Source of the DNA: a virus
Length of the DNA stretch: 24,165 nucleotides
Reading direction: 5' to 3' (one strand)
Virus record (IMG/VR): IMGVR_UViG_3300018417_000062
Coordinates: 1-24,165 of that record
Below the pieces are notes generated by a model that saw only the letters and a list, made by a program, of their open reading frames with translations, was not told where the DNA came from and made no database searches. The position numbers and the translations under genes were made by a program. Shown piece after piece: positions 15,269-21,550 of the stretch; position 1 is the stretch's first letter, and the number at the start of each line of letters is the position of its first letter.

Positions 15269-17062
15269 TTATCTTAACTCTCTTAGGTCGAATGTTCTAA
15301 CACCATCAACTGTAATCTTACCGTAGAAACGGTTGTTCACCATCTTCTTAGCGTATCTTGTCATGATACCCTTGATTGGTGTAAAGTTGAATGGGTTGTA
15401 CATTGTTGGAGTCAACTGTAGAGGTACGTATGGAGCGTATACATATCCTGTGTCAAGTAATGATGAACCCTTGTGTCCCAACAATACTGTGTTTGGTGGG
15501 AAGTATGGGTCACGGTAAACTTGATATCTACCTGATAATGTACCAACTCTTTCGATACCCATGTTGTAGTTGTCTTGGTCAGGAGCCGCGTTTGAAACGT
15601 GGAAGTACTCAAGGTCATCGAAGATTGCTGAAATCTCTGAAGATACAACAATCCAGTTAGCACCACCTCTTAGAGTTGATTTATGGATTTGTGCAGAAAT
15701 CTGATTGATTGCAGTAATCAATGTCTGATTCCAATCCTTTTGGTTGTAGTTGACAGAACCGTTAGATACTCTCTTCCAACCGTTGTAGTCCCATCTTAAT
15801 GACCAAGCCGCACCTTTTCTTAAGTCTCTTAAAATCTCACGGTCAATCTCTGCTGCAACCTGCTCTGACAACAATGCTGTCAATTCAGCTTCCGCATCAA
15901 TGTTGTGGAATGCAGAGACGTCTTGTGCGAGTTCTGGTGACCACTGAGCTCTTAACTTTCTTTCTGTAACAGAAACAGTAACAGCTTCTAAGTCGAATGA
16001 AACTTCACCGATAGCGTCTTCGAATTCTAATGTCTCGTATACTCTGTATGAACCATAGAAAGTATCTCCTGAAGCAACTGTTGAACCTGTGTATCCGTCG
16101 ATTGATTCAGTTCCAATTTCAACTGGTGTAGAGAAGTCAACCTCCAAGTAGATTCTACCTTCAACGTCACATACGTTGTCGTACTTTCCACCAGGACCTG
16201 GGTAAGAACCACTGTAGAAAGTAGTCTGTTGCTCGTTACCATAGTTTACAATACCCTTACCGTACTTCTGAGTTACAACTCTGAAGTTCCAGAATTCAGT
16301 GCTTGAACCTAATCCCGCTTGGTCAGAAACTTCTAGTGAAGCCAAGAAGTCTTCAGTATCCATTTCTTGTCCGTCAGGACCGATTAATTTACTAGCACCT
16401 GCAGATGAGAATCCTGTCATCATAAAGATTAATGACCTTACATTACCTGACGCAACACTACCTGTACCACCATTAGCGACTGATAATGCGTTTCCTAATG
16501 TAGTTGCAGTTAAAACACCACCGTTCCATACAACAGGAATTAATGTTGGTGTTTGCTCTTCGTAAGCACCCTTTGAGTAATCGAACAACCCAGCTGGGTC
16601 TGAATTTGGTGTACTACCTTCGTAGAAACGGTCGTACAAGTTAGTTGAATTTGTGTAACCTGAATCTGTTGTAGATGGACCGTTTGGTGCTCCGAATGGA
16701 GGAACGTGTGTTCCATCAGCGTTTCTGTTCTGAATCTTTGGAACAAAGTAGAACAACTTACCGATTGGTAGGTTCATAGCTTGTACTGAAACGATATCGT
16801 TAGCCAATAACTTAGAGAAAACTCTTCTTACTATTGGGAAAACAACTGTTTCGAAAGAACCTGAACTGTCAGATGCCGCCGCTTCGTTTATCAAATATGA
16901 TGCTTGGTTCTCATATAACTGAGCCATATTTTCTTTAGTGTGGCCTTTAAGACCATCGAGGAACCCTAATTTGTCCCACTTGTTAATTGTGTCCTCCTTG
17001 ATAACCTTAAGGTGCTTAAGACCGATGTTACCAACTAGACCTGATTCTAATAATGCTCCCAT
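15269..17062 (-). CDS. gp23: Major capsid protein (gp23-like)
   Basis: The 597-aa protein is a T4 gp23 homologue by motif and context. After an N-terminal helical arm come ETVVFPIVRRVFSKLLANDI (about 71-90) and VSVQAMNLPIGKLFYFVP, the conserved start of the HK97-type fold in gp23 relatives. The C-terminus has TRYAKKMVNNRFYGKITVDG. SYLINE|AAASDS at residues 55-66 fits a T4-type prohead protease site, so about 60 residues should be removed on maturation; T4 gp23 loses 65. The gene is visibly less AT-rich than its neighbours, as expected for a highly translated protein. The start has no Shine-Dalgarno sequence. It is probably co-transcribed with the scaffold 27 nt upstream. Confidence 0.93.
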   Translation of the reverse strand: MGALLESGLVGNIGLKHLKVIKEDTINKWDKLGFLDGLKGHTKENMAQLYENQASYLINEAAASDSSGSFETVVFPIVRRVFSKLLANDIVSVQAMNLPIGKLFYFVPKIQNRNADGTHVPPFGAPNGPSTTDSGYTNSTNLYDRFYEGSTPNSDPAGLFDYSKGAYEEQTPTLIPVVWNGGVLTATTLGNALSVANGGTGSVASGNVRSLIFMMTGFSSAGASKLIGPDGQEMDTEDFLASLEVSDQAGLGSSTEFWNFRVVTQKYGKGIVNYGNEQQTTFYSGSYPGPGGKYDNVCDVEGRIYLEVDFSTPVEIGTESIDGYTGSTVASGDTFYGSYRVYETLEFEDAIGEVSFDLEAVTVSVTERKLRAQWSPELAQDVSAFHNIDAEAELTALLSEQVAAEIDREILRDLRKGAAWSLRWDYNGWKRVSNGSVNYNQKDWNQTLITAINQISAQIHKSTLRGGANWIVVSSEISAIFDDLEYFHVSNAAPDQDNYNMGIERVGTLSGRYQVYRDPYFPPNTVLLGHKGSSLLDTGYVYAPYVPLQLTPTMYNPFNFTPIKGIMTRYAKKMVNNRFYGKITVDGVRTFDLRELR

Positions 17063-17089
17063 TTTAATATTTTTTAAGGAAATTTATTT

Positions 17090-18670
17090 TTATTTTAATT
17101 TACTCATTAAATCTCTCATTCTTAAGAACTGAGGATTTTCATAAGTTTTACTTTCGATAAGATTGTTTGCTGAACCTTTAGTTGGAGTTTTAGTAACTTT
17201 AGATTGTACTGATTCAGTAACAACGTTAGTTTCTTTTCCACCTAAATCTTCTTTAACTGTCTTATATAAAGATTTCGATTCTTTAAGAGTCTCGACACCA
17301 TCGAAACGTCTTAAAATATTTATTTTCTCTTGCTTCGTAGTAGAATGCTCAGTGAATAAACGAGTAGCGTAAGCTAAATTAGAATTGAAAACAGCCACTT
17401 CGTTAAGTTTCTCTTTGAAAACATTAAGTGCCTTACGGTACTCTTCATTTTTCTCTCTAAGTTGTTTAACTTCTGCTTTTAATTCTTCATTTTCTCTTAC
17501 CGCAGGTCTTAATCTACCCTTAGCATATTTTCTCACCTCTTCGGGTGCTGATTTAGCGTTTGGGTACTTTCTTAAAGACGCATTAGTTCTAGCAGTTTCA
17601 GTGGTTTCACCTTCGTTACTTTCGTAATCTCTGTGTGACTTAGACTCATCGCCTTTGTTTCCACCGTAATCACCTTCGTTAGTTTCGTAATCTCTGTGTG
17701 ACTTAGACTCATCGCCTTTGTTTCCACCGTAATCACCTTCGTTAGTTTCGTAATCTCTGTGGGACTTAGACTCATCGCCTTTGTTTCCACCGTAATCACC
17801 TTCGTTAGTTTCGTAATCTCTGTGTGACTTAGACTCATCGCCTTTGTTTCCACCATACTTACCTTCGTTAGTTTCGTAATCTCTGTGTGACCTAGACTCA
17901 TCGCCTTTGTTTCCACCATACTTACCTTCGTTAGTTTCGTAATCTCTGTGGGACTTAGACTCATCGCCTTTGTTTCCACCGTAATCACCTTCACTCATTT
18001 CTTCTTCGTCAGCTTCTTCTTCCTCACCAATCTCGATTTCATATACCACTTCTTCTTCTGTTTCGTCTTCCCCTAAATGGTCACCCATTGTTTCGGAAAC
18101 TTCTTCTTCTGATTCACCTAACTGAATAACGTATTCAGTATCGGTCTCTTCGTCTGATAAATGAACGTCACCACCGTCTTGTTTTACAATGATACCGTCT
18201 TCTTCACCCATAGCTTTAAATACCTTTAGTATTTCGTCATCAGAAGCTGCGGTTAAATCGAGAGGTAAAAGAACTTCTTCTTCATCATCAACTTCCAAGT
18301 CGTCACCAGGTAAATCGGTCATTAACATTTCCTCATCACCCAAGTCTAACTCTTCGTCGTTATCAGATTCCATATCGTCACCCATATCAAGACCTAAATC
18401 TTCAAGGGCATCTTCCATGTCGTCTTCTGCATCATCAACTTCAACATCTTCAATGTCAATCTCTTCCTGTTCGGACATTTCAACATTTTCTTCAGTCTCC
18501 ATTTCAGACACTTCTTCAACCTCTTCTTCATTAAGAGATTCTTTTACTAATTCACTGATTTCTTCCTTCATAGTAGAAGCAAGTATTCCTTTTGCATTAT
18601 TAGTTATGGCTTCTTGTAGATTTTCCATCTGCAATAAAGCTTCTTCAACTAGGTTTTTTTTGTCTGCCAT
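17090..18670 (-). CDS. gp22: Prohead core scaffold protein (gp22-like) with 6 x 21-aa repeats
   Basis: I chose the ATG at 18670 (MADKKNLVEEALLQMENLQE; 526 aa); the TTG 15 nt upstream is less likely. Residues 48-227 are extremely acidic (Glu/Asp). Residues 228-353 are six nearly identical 21-residue repeats beginning GDYGGNKGDES. From about 385 comes the gp22-type coiled coil, ENEELKAEVKQLREKNEEYR, then NLAYATRLFTEHSTTKQEKI and INILRRFDGVETLKESKSLY, which is diagnostic of T4-like scaffolds. The C-terminal tip, ENPQFLRMRDLMSKLK, probably contacts the capsid protein. Scaffolds of this type are degraded by the gp21 protease. It lies directly upstream of the capsid gene. The repeat block is unusual for gp22. 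Confidence 0.87.
   Translation of the reverse strand: MADKKNLVEEALLQMENLQEAITNNAKGILASTMKEEISELVKESLNEEEVEEVSEMETEENVEMSEQEEIDIEDVEVDDAEDDMEDALEDLGLDMGDDMESDNDEELDLGDEEMLMTDLPGDDLEVDDEEEVLLPLDLTAASDDEILKVFKAMGEEDGIIVKQDGGDVHLSDEETDTEYVIQLGESEEEVSETMGDHLGEDETEEEVVYEIEIGEEEEADEEEMSEGDYGGNKGDESKSHRDYETNEGKYGGNKGDESRSHRDYETNEGKYGGNKGDESKSHRDYETNEGDYGGNKGDESKSHRDYETNEGDYGGNKGDESKSHRDYETNEGDYGGNKGDESKSHRDYESNEGETTETARTNASLRKYPNAKSAPEEVRKYAKGRLRPAVRENEELKAEVKQLREKNEEYRKALNVFKEKLNEVAVFNSNLAYATRLFTEHSTTKQEKINILRRFDGVETLKESKSLYKTVKEDLGGKETNVVTESVQSKVTKTPTKGSANNLIESKTYENPQFLRMRDLMSKLK
17612..17989 (-). repeat. Six tandem 63-bp in-frame repeats within the scaffold gene
   Basis: Exactly six 63-bp units, 378 bp, with only a few differing bases per unit. 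The encoded unit varies at Asp/Lys (position 2), Lys/Arg (position 12) and Thr/Ser (position 19). Units 1 and 4 in coding order share a silent TCC serine codon, which hints at duplication of a three-unit block. Confidence 0.93.
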
Positions 18671-18707
18671 ATTATTTTTTTGCAAAAAAGTTTATTATAG
18701 TTATCAT

Positions 18708-18714
18708 ATAAATA
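18708..18714 (-). promoter_or_regulatory. TATTTAT motif upstream of scaffold gene
   Basis: TATTTAT on the minus strand, 37 nt before the scaffold ATG and just downstream of the terminator that ends the previous operon. This is the expected place for a promoter serving the scaffold and capsid genes. Confidence 0.55.
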
Positions 18715-18761
18715 TGTTAAATATGAAAAAAGTGTTTTTTTAATAACTTTAAGCAAAAAAA

Positions 18762-18781
18762 AATCGGGGATAACCCCGATT
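18762..18781 (-). terminator. Rho-independent terminator of the upstream head-gene operon
   Basis: An 8-bp stem (AATCGGGG / CCCCGATT) with loop ATAA on the plus strand. Read on the minus strand it is followed by an uninterrupted run of Ts (18754-18761). It sits just after the 69-aa gene and separates it from the scaffold/capsid unit. Confidence 0.82.
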
Positions 18782-18805
18782 CAAAAATCTTTTTTTTATT
18801 TTAAA

Positions 18806-19015
18806 TTACTCATACACCTCGTCGATTTTACTCTCAACACACGCTGTGATTCTCCAATCGTAAACAAAATCCTTAAAGTTTTGAGTAACTTTAGCTTCAA
18901 CGTCAGTTACGTTAAAACCCTTAACAAGTTTTTCTTCTCTAACTTTTTTAATTTTACCTGAGTTTTCATCAGGGAGGTCATACTGAACTTTTGCCACAAA
19001 ATACTTTTCGTCCAT
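18806..19015 (-). CDS. Small DUF4494-like protein
   Basis: The 69-aa protein, MDEKYFVAKVQYDLPDENSG at the start, runs as two strands, a charged KIKKVREEKLVKGFNVTDVE segment, a helix and final strands ending VESKIDEVYE. The order of W/Y-F-x-x-K-V-x-Y, then K-K-V-x-E-x-x-L-V, then T-D-x-E-A-K matches my memory of DUF4494, a small family mostly from Bacteroidetes. The start has no Shine-Dalgarno sequence. The gene follows the protease by 19 nt and ends at the terminator. Function is unknown. A phage copy next to head genes suggests either an assembly accessory role or a gene acquired from the host lineage. Confidence 0.6.
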   Translation of the reverse strand: MDEKYFVAKVQYDLPDENSGKIKKVREEKLVKGFNVTDVEAKVTQNFKDFVYDWRITACVESKIDEVYE

Positions 19016-19034
19016 GTTTTTTTATTTAAAAGGT

Positions 19035-19757
19035 TTAATAACCTAAATAATCGGAAAGTCTTTTCATTAAGTCAACACTTTTACCTAAACCACCATCAAT
19101 CTTTGGTTCTTGTGACCTTAACTGAGTCTCTTCCTCTAAACTTTCTTCATACTTACCCTTATCATTTTTATCTAAGAATAGATATGCACCTGGTGTAGAT
19201 GGAGATGAAACTAAATCAAAACAGATTAATTCAAAATCGTCTTGTACTTCATTTCTTTCACCTTTCTTTACTAATGAGCCAACACCACGAGAAGAAACAC
19301 CCATAGTGACTCCTTGTCTCATTAAATTAGCCGCTTGGTCACCTGGACACGAAACTACACCCTCTGTATGAAATCCAGGTGAGGTCAATAATTTAATCTT
19401 TCCCATAAGTGTGTTACCTTCCCACCATACGTCTGTGATTAAGTGTGAGACACGGTCCAAATCTATCAAAGATGATTCAGGGTGGTTAAGTTCAGATATT
19501 GATAATCCTTTTTCGATTGCTTTTTTATAAACGTCAGCTTCTCTACGTAAAATCTTTTCAGGATACACTCTACCGTTTCTATTGGGGGTATCGTATTTTT
19601 GTAACGTCGCGTAAAACTCAAATGGTTTTGAATGGTCTAATTGACCATAAGACTCTTTTATAACTTGTGCATTACGGCTATCGTTAGGATTTACAAATCC
19701 GGCATCCCACTCTACTAAGATACCTTTACCTGAATCGTTTGGTCCTAAAATCTTCAT
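19035..19757 (-). CDS. gp21: Prohead protease (gp21-like)
   Basis: The 240-aa protein has the gp21/herpes-assemblin-type serine protease pattern. LQKYDTPNRNGRVYPEKIL lies at 52-70, and ELNHPESSLIDLDRVSHLI at 89-107 carries the catalytic His (H92). The nucleophile segment TMGVSSRGVGS is at 151-161, with Ser155 or Ser156 as the nucleophile. FDLVSSPSTPGAYL (180-193) is the family's usual continuation. The charged C-terminal tail (SLEEETQLRSQEPK) is where such proteases self-cleave. It cuts scaffold and capsid precursors during head maturation. It sits two genes upstream of the scaffold, as part of the terminase-to-DUF4494 unit, with its own TATTTAT motif 11 nt before the ATG. Confidence 0.92.
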   Translation of the reverse strand: MKILGPNDSGKGILVEWDAGFVNPNDSRNAQVIKESYGQLDHSKPFEFYATLQKYDTPNRNGRVYPEKILRREADVYKKAIEKGLSISELNHPESSLIDLDRVSHLITDVWWEGNTLMGKIKLLTSPGFHTEGVVSCPGDQAANLMRQGVTMGVSSRGVGSLVKKGERNEVQDDFELICFDLVSSPSTPGAYLFLDKNDKGKYEESLEEETQLRSQEPKIDGGLGKSVDLMKRLSDYLGY

Positions 19758-19768
19758 GTTTTTTCTTT

Positions 19769-19775
19769 ATAAATA
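19769..19775 (-). promoter_or_regulatory. TATTTAT motif upstream of prohead protease gene
   Basis: TATTTAT on the minus strand, 11 nt before the ATG, in the short gap after the 147-aa gene. It is followed by an A-rich stretch like the other copies. Confidence 0.48.
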
Positions 19776-19777
19776 TA

Positions 19778-20221
19778 TCAGACCACTTCTTTTGTCGTTT
19801 TACTCTTGTGTATTTCAAAATACTTCATACCTCTTAAGCAATCGGTATACACTGCTTGAATGACTTTTTTAACATTTTCTTTTAGTTTTGTTGATTTAAA
19901 ATCTAAGTGATTTTTAAGATATAAAGTAATTTCTAAGTTCATAAAACTTCTTTTACCTCTTTGTATTCCACTACTTCTTAAATCTAAATCCACTATATTA
20001 TGTTTTTCGAACACTTCGGTATTTAAAACTTCTAATAAAACGTGTTTAATATTGCGTTCCATAGTCCCTGTCGCTCTATCCCAATTCTCAAACTCTTTTA
20101 TGGGTTCTACCCATGATTGTAAAACAATATAAACTGTTTTTAAATTTTTGGCATCTACTGTGCCGTAATAACATTTTGCGTCATTGAATATTTTTAATTG
20201 TGACGTTTTTCCTTTTTTCAT
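19778..20221 (-). CDS. 147-aa protein in the head-gene cluster, unknown
   Basis: A basic, mixed alpha/beta protein starting MKKGKTSQLKIFNDAKCYYG. Central strand-rich text (TVYIVLQSWVEPIKEFENWD) leads to a second half with strands and helices (SFMNLEITLYLKNHLDFKST, then VKKVIQAVYTDCLRGMKYFE). No membrane segment is seen. I do not recognise a family. It lies directly before the prohead protease, where T4 carries small core genes (67, 68), so a core or neck-type role is possible, but the sequence does not show it. Upstream it is divergent from the bS21 gene. A TATAAATA on its own strand lies 73 nt before the ATG. Confidence 0.68.
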   Translation of the reverse strand: MKKGKTSQLKIFNDAKCYYGTVDAKNLKTVYIVLQSWVEPIKEFENWDRATGTMERNIKHVLLEVLNTEVFEKHNIVDLDLRSSGIQRGKRSFMNLEITLYLKNHLDFKSTKLKENVKKVIQAVYTDCLRGMKYFEIHKSKTTKEVV

Positions 20222-20265
20222 ATAAATCCATACTTACAAAGTTTATTGATTTGTATTAAATATAC

Positions 20266-20273
20266 TATATTTG
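20266..20273 (+). promoter_or_regulatory. Bacteroidetes-type promoter -7 box upstream of bS21
   Basis: TATATTTG matches the TAnnTTTG host consensus. A TTG at 20246-20248 is 17 nt upstream, slightly shorter than usual. It would drive the bS21 gene with a leader of roughly 40 nt. Confidence 0.42.
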
Positions 20274-20294
20274 TAGTTATATGTCAAAAACATA

Positions 20295-20301
20295 TATTTA
20301 T
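20295..20301 (+). promoter_or_regulatory. TATTTAT motif upstream of bS21
   Basis: TATTTAT in coding orientation, 18 nt before the bS21 ATG and downstream of the host-type box, so the gene may have two promoters. On the minus strand the same bases read ATAAATA, as part of TATAAATA (20295-20302). Confidence 0.42.
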
Positions 20302-20319
20302 AGATAAACAAATTTATAT

Positions 20320-20505
20320 ATGCTAATTATTAAGGTAAAAAATAAGAACATAGAGGCGGCTCTTAAAAACTACAAATATAAAGTTTATAAGACTAAGCAA
20401 CTTCAGAACCTTAATAAAAATAAGGAGTATACAAAACCCTCTGAAGAAAAAAGAGAGAGTCAAAAAAAGGCTATATACCTGAACAAAAAAAGAAACGACC
20501 TTTAA
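20320..20505 (+). CDS. rpsU: Phage-encoded ribosomal protein bS21
   Basis: The 61-aa protein reads as bS21. MLIIKVKNKNIEAALKNYKY at the start matches the family opening, and the MLII form is that of Bacteroidetes. KVYKTKQLQNLNKNKEYTKP and SEEKRESQKKAIYLNKKRND follow the basic helices of bS21, with the conserved K-P-S-x-x-[KR]-R and the A-x-Y near residue 53. Length is typical of a Bacteroidetes bS21. Many phages carry bS21, which can enter host ribosomes near the anti-Shine-Dalgarno end of 16S rRNA. Here it is the only plus-strand gene inside the minus-strand head module, with its own promoter-like elements and no Shine-Dalgarno sequence. Confidence 0.86.
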   Translation: MLIIKVKNKNIEAALKNYKYKVYKTKQLQNLNKNKEYTKPSEEKRESQKKAIYLNKKRNDL

Positions 20506-20540
20506 GATTTAGGACCATTTAAGATATTTTCTATCCTCCG

Positions 20541-20771
20541 TTATTCCTCGACACCTTTAGTTCTTGAAAATTTTTCAAGTGTGGTAAATCCTAACCCCGC
20601 ACCTACAATATACATCATACCGTCCCACACATATTTTTGTAACGGTATATCCATAAAAATGTTAGCAACAAAGGCAATACACATCATGAAAAATGCGATT
20701 ATGGTAACAAACCTTTTTGATGACTTTTGACCATCAACGTCACCTAATAATGATGTAAAAAATCTTTTCAT
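20541..20771 (-). CDS. Small two-helix membrane protein, possible holin
   Basis: The 76-aa protein begins MKRFFTSLLGDVDGQKSSKR and has two hydrophobic segments: VTIIAFFMMCIAFVANIFM (about 22-40) and WDGMMYIVGAGLGFTTL (about 49-65). The basic N-terminus and KFSRTKG C-terminus flank them. Small size and two membrane helices suit a holin, and the SSKRF-type segment before the first helix occurs in phage membrane proteins. No lysis gene is visible beside it, so holin is a possibility only. Its ATG overlaps the stop of the 244-aa gene (TAATG). Confidence 0.6.
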   Translation of the reverse strand: MKRFFTSLLGDVDGQKSSKRFVTIIAFFMMCIAFVANIFMDIPLQKYVWDGMMYIVGAGLGFTTLEKFSRTKGVEE

Positions 20772-21505
20772 TATAACCCCTTTTCTAATTGCTTAAGTCT
20801 ATAAAGAGATGTAAGGGTATAATCAGTTTCGTTTATTTTATTTAAAGTTTTTTGAATCTTTTCTTTAAGTTCGTTATCGTTAGATTCATTTAAATTATTA
20901 CTTAATTTACTATAGACAGATTTCTTAGACTTATCTATTTCCTCTATTAATTGGTTCTTATTTAGTGACGTAAAAAATTTAAACTCCTTTTTCTCTTCCT
21001 CATTAAGTGAAGAAAACTCTTTATTAAATGTTTTAGTGGCAATCTGTAACATAGAAGAAATAGGTATATTCAAACTAGATTCATTTATTTCAACTATATC
21101 ATTACTTAATAAATTTTTCTTAATTCTATTTTTAGATTCTAATAATGACTCTAGATTTTTAGTTACATTTTTAGTATAAACTTGAATATCGATATCACTG
21201 TAATTGTTATTAGTTTCAATAACTAATTGGTTAATCCACTGACTAATTTTATTAATTTCATTTTGGTTATCATCAATTAAACTTCTTAGTTGTTCAAACG
21301 ATTCAGAGATATACTCATCTACAATAGTTTCGTTTAAACCTTTTTTAGATGATAATTCATCGTAAATAAAATATACTTCGCATAAGTCACTATTTTCAAG
21401 TATCATAGATTTAAATGACTTAATATGAGTTTTAAAATCTTGTTTTCCGTAAGTTGATTCGAATAACTTTTCAATCTTGGTTTTGATGATTCCGAATGAT
21501 GTCAT
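20771..21505 (-). CDS. Helical protein downstream of portal, possible prohead core protein
   Basis: The 244-aa protein is predominantly helical and charged, starting MTSFGIIKTKIEKLFESTYG. A region at about 163-185 (KTFNKEFSSLNEEEKKEFKF) resembles a segment I associate with core-type proteins of T4-like marine phages, and the C-terminus is coiled coil (KLSNNLNESNDNELKEKIQK). It occupies the position between portal and protease where T4 places genes 67 and 68, so a scaffold-core role is a reasonable inference without direct motif proof. No membrane segment or catalytic motif is seen. Its stop overlaps the start of the next gene. Confidence 0.6.
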   Translation of the reverse strand: MTSFGIIKTKIEKLFESTYGKQDFKTHIKSFKSMILENSDLCEVYFIYDELSSKKGLNETIVDEYISESFEQLRSLIDDNQNEINKISQWINQLVIETNNNYSDIDIQVYTKNVTKNLESLLESKNRIKKNLLSNDIVEINESSLNIPISSMLQIATKTFNKEFSSLNEEEKKEFKFFTSLNKNQLIEEIDKSKKSVYSKLSNNLNESNDNELKEKIQKTLNKINETDYTLTSLYRLKQLEKGL

Positions 21506-21518
21506 GATATTTTTTTAT

Positions 21519-21525
21519 ATAAATA
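21519..21525 (-). promoter_or_regulatory. TATTTAT motif upstream of 244-aa gene
   Basis: TATTTAT on the minus strand, 13 nt before the ATG and followed by A-rich sequence, in the gap after the portal gene. Confidence 0.45.
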
Positions 21526-21550
21526 TCATGTAAGTAGTATTATTCACAAT

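Noticed and set aside
15333-15660. Plus-strand frames opposite the capsid C-terminus
   Set aside because: No start context or family; the minus strand carries clear capsid homology.
17612-17989. CRISPR-like array of 63-bp repeats
   Set aside because: The units are contiguous without spacers and encode an in-frame protein repeat; there are no cas genes.
17572-17994. 140-aa minus-strand frame of repeated 21-residue units (alternative frame of scaffold repeats)
   Set aside because: It is an out-of-frame reading of the 63-bp repeats within the scaffold gene; any frame stays open through an in-frame repeat.
18668-18685. TTG start adding MQKNN to the scaffold
   Set aside because: The ATG at 18670 gives MADKK, a typical start; TTG lies in a poly-A stretch and has no support.
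18189-18743. Plus-strand Ser-rich 184-aa frame
   Set aside because: Antisense reading of the Asp/Glu-rich scaffold segment (GAA/GAT read backwards gives Ser-rich text); the scaffold homology is on the minus strand.
20373-20380. Minus-strand TATATTTG inside the bS21 gene as promoter for the 147-aa gene
   Set aside because: It lies 150 nt upstream within a coding region with no clear -33 element; a nearer TATAAATA exists. Recorded as weak only.
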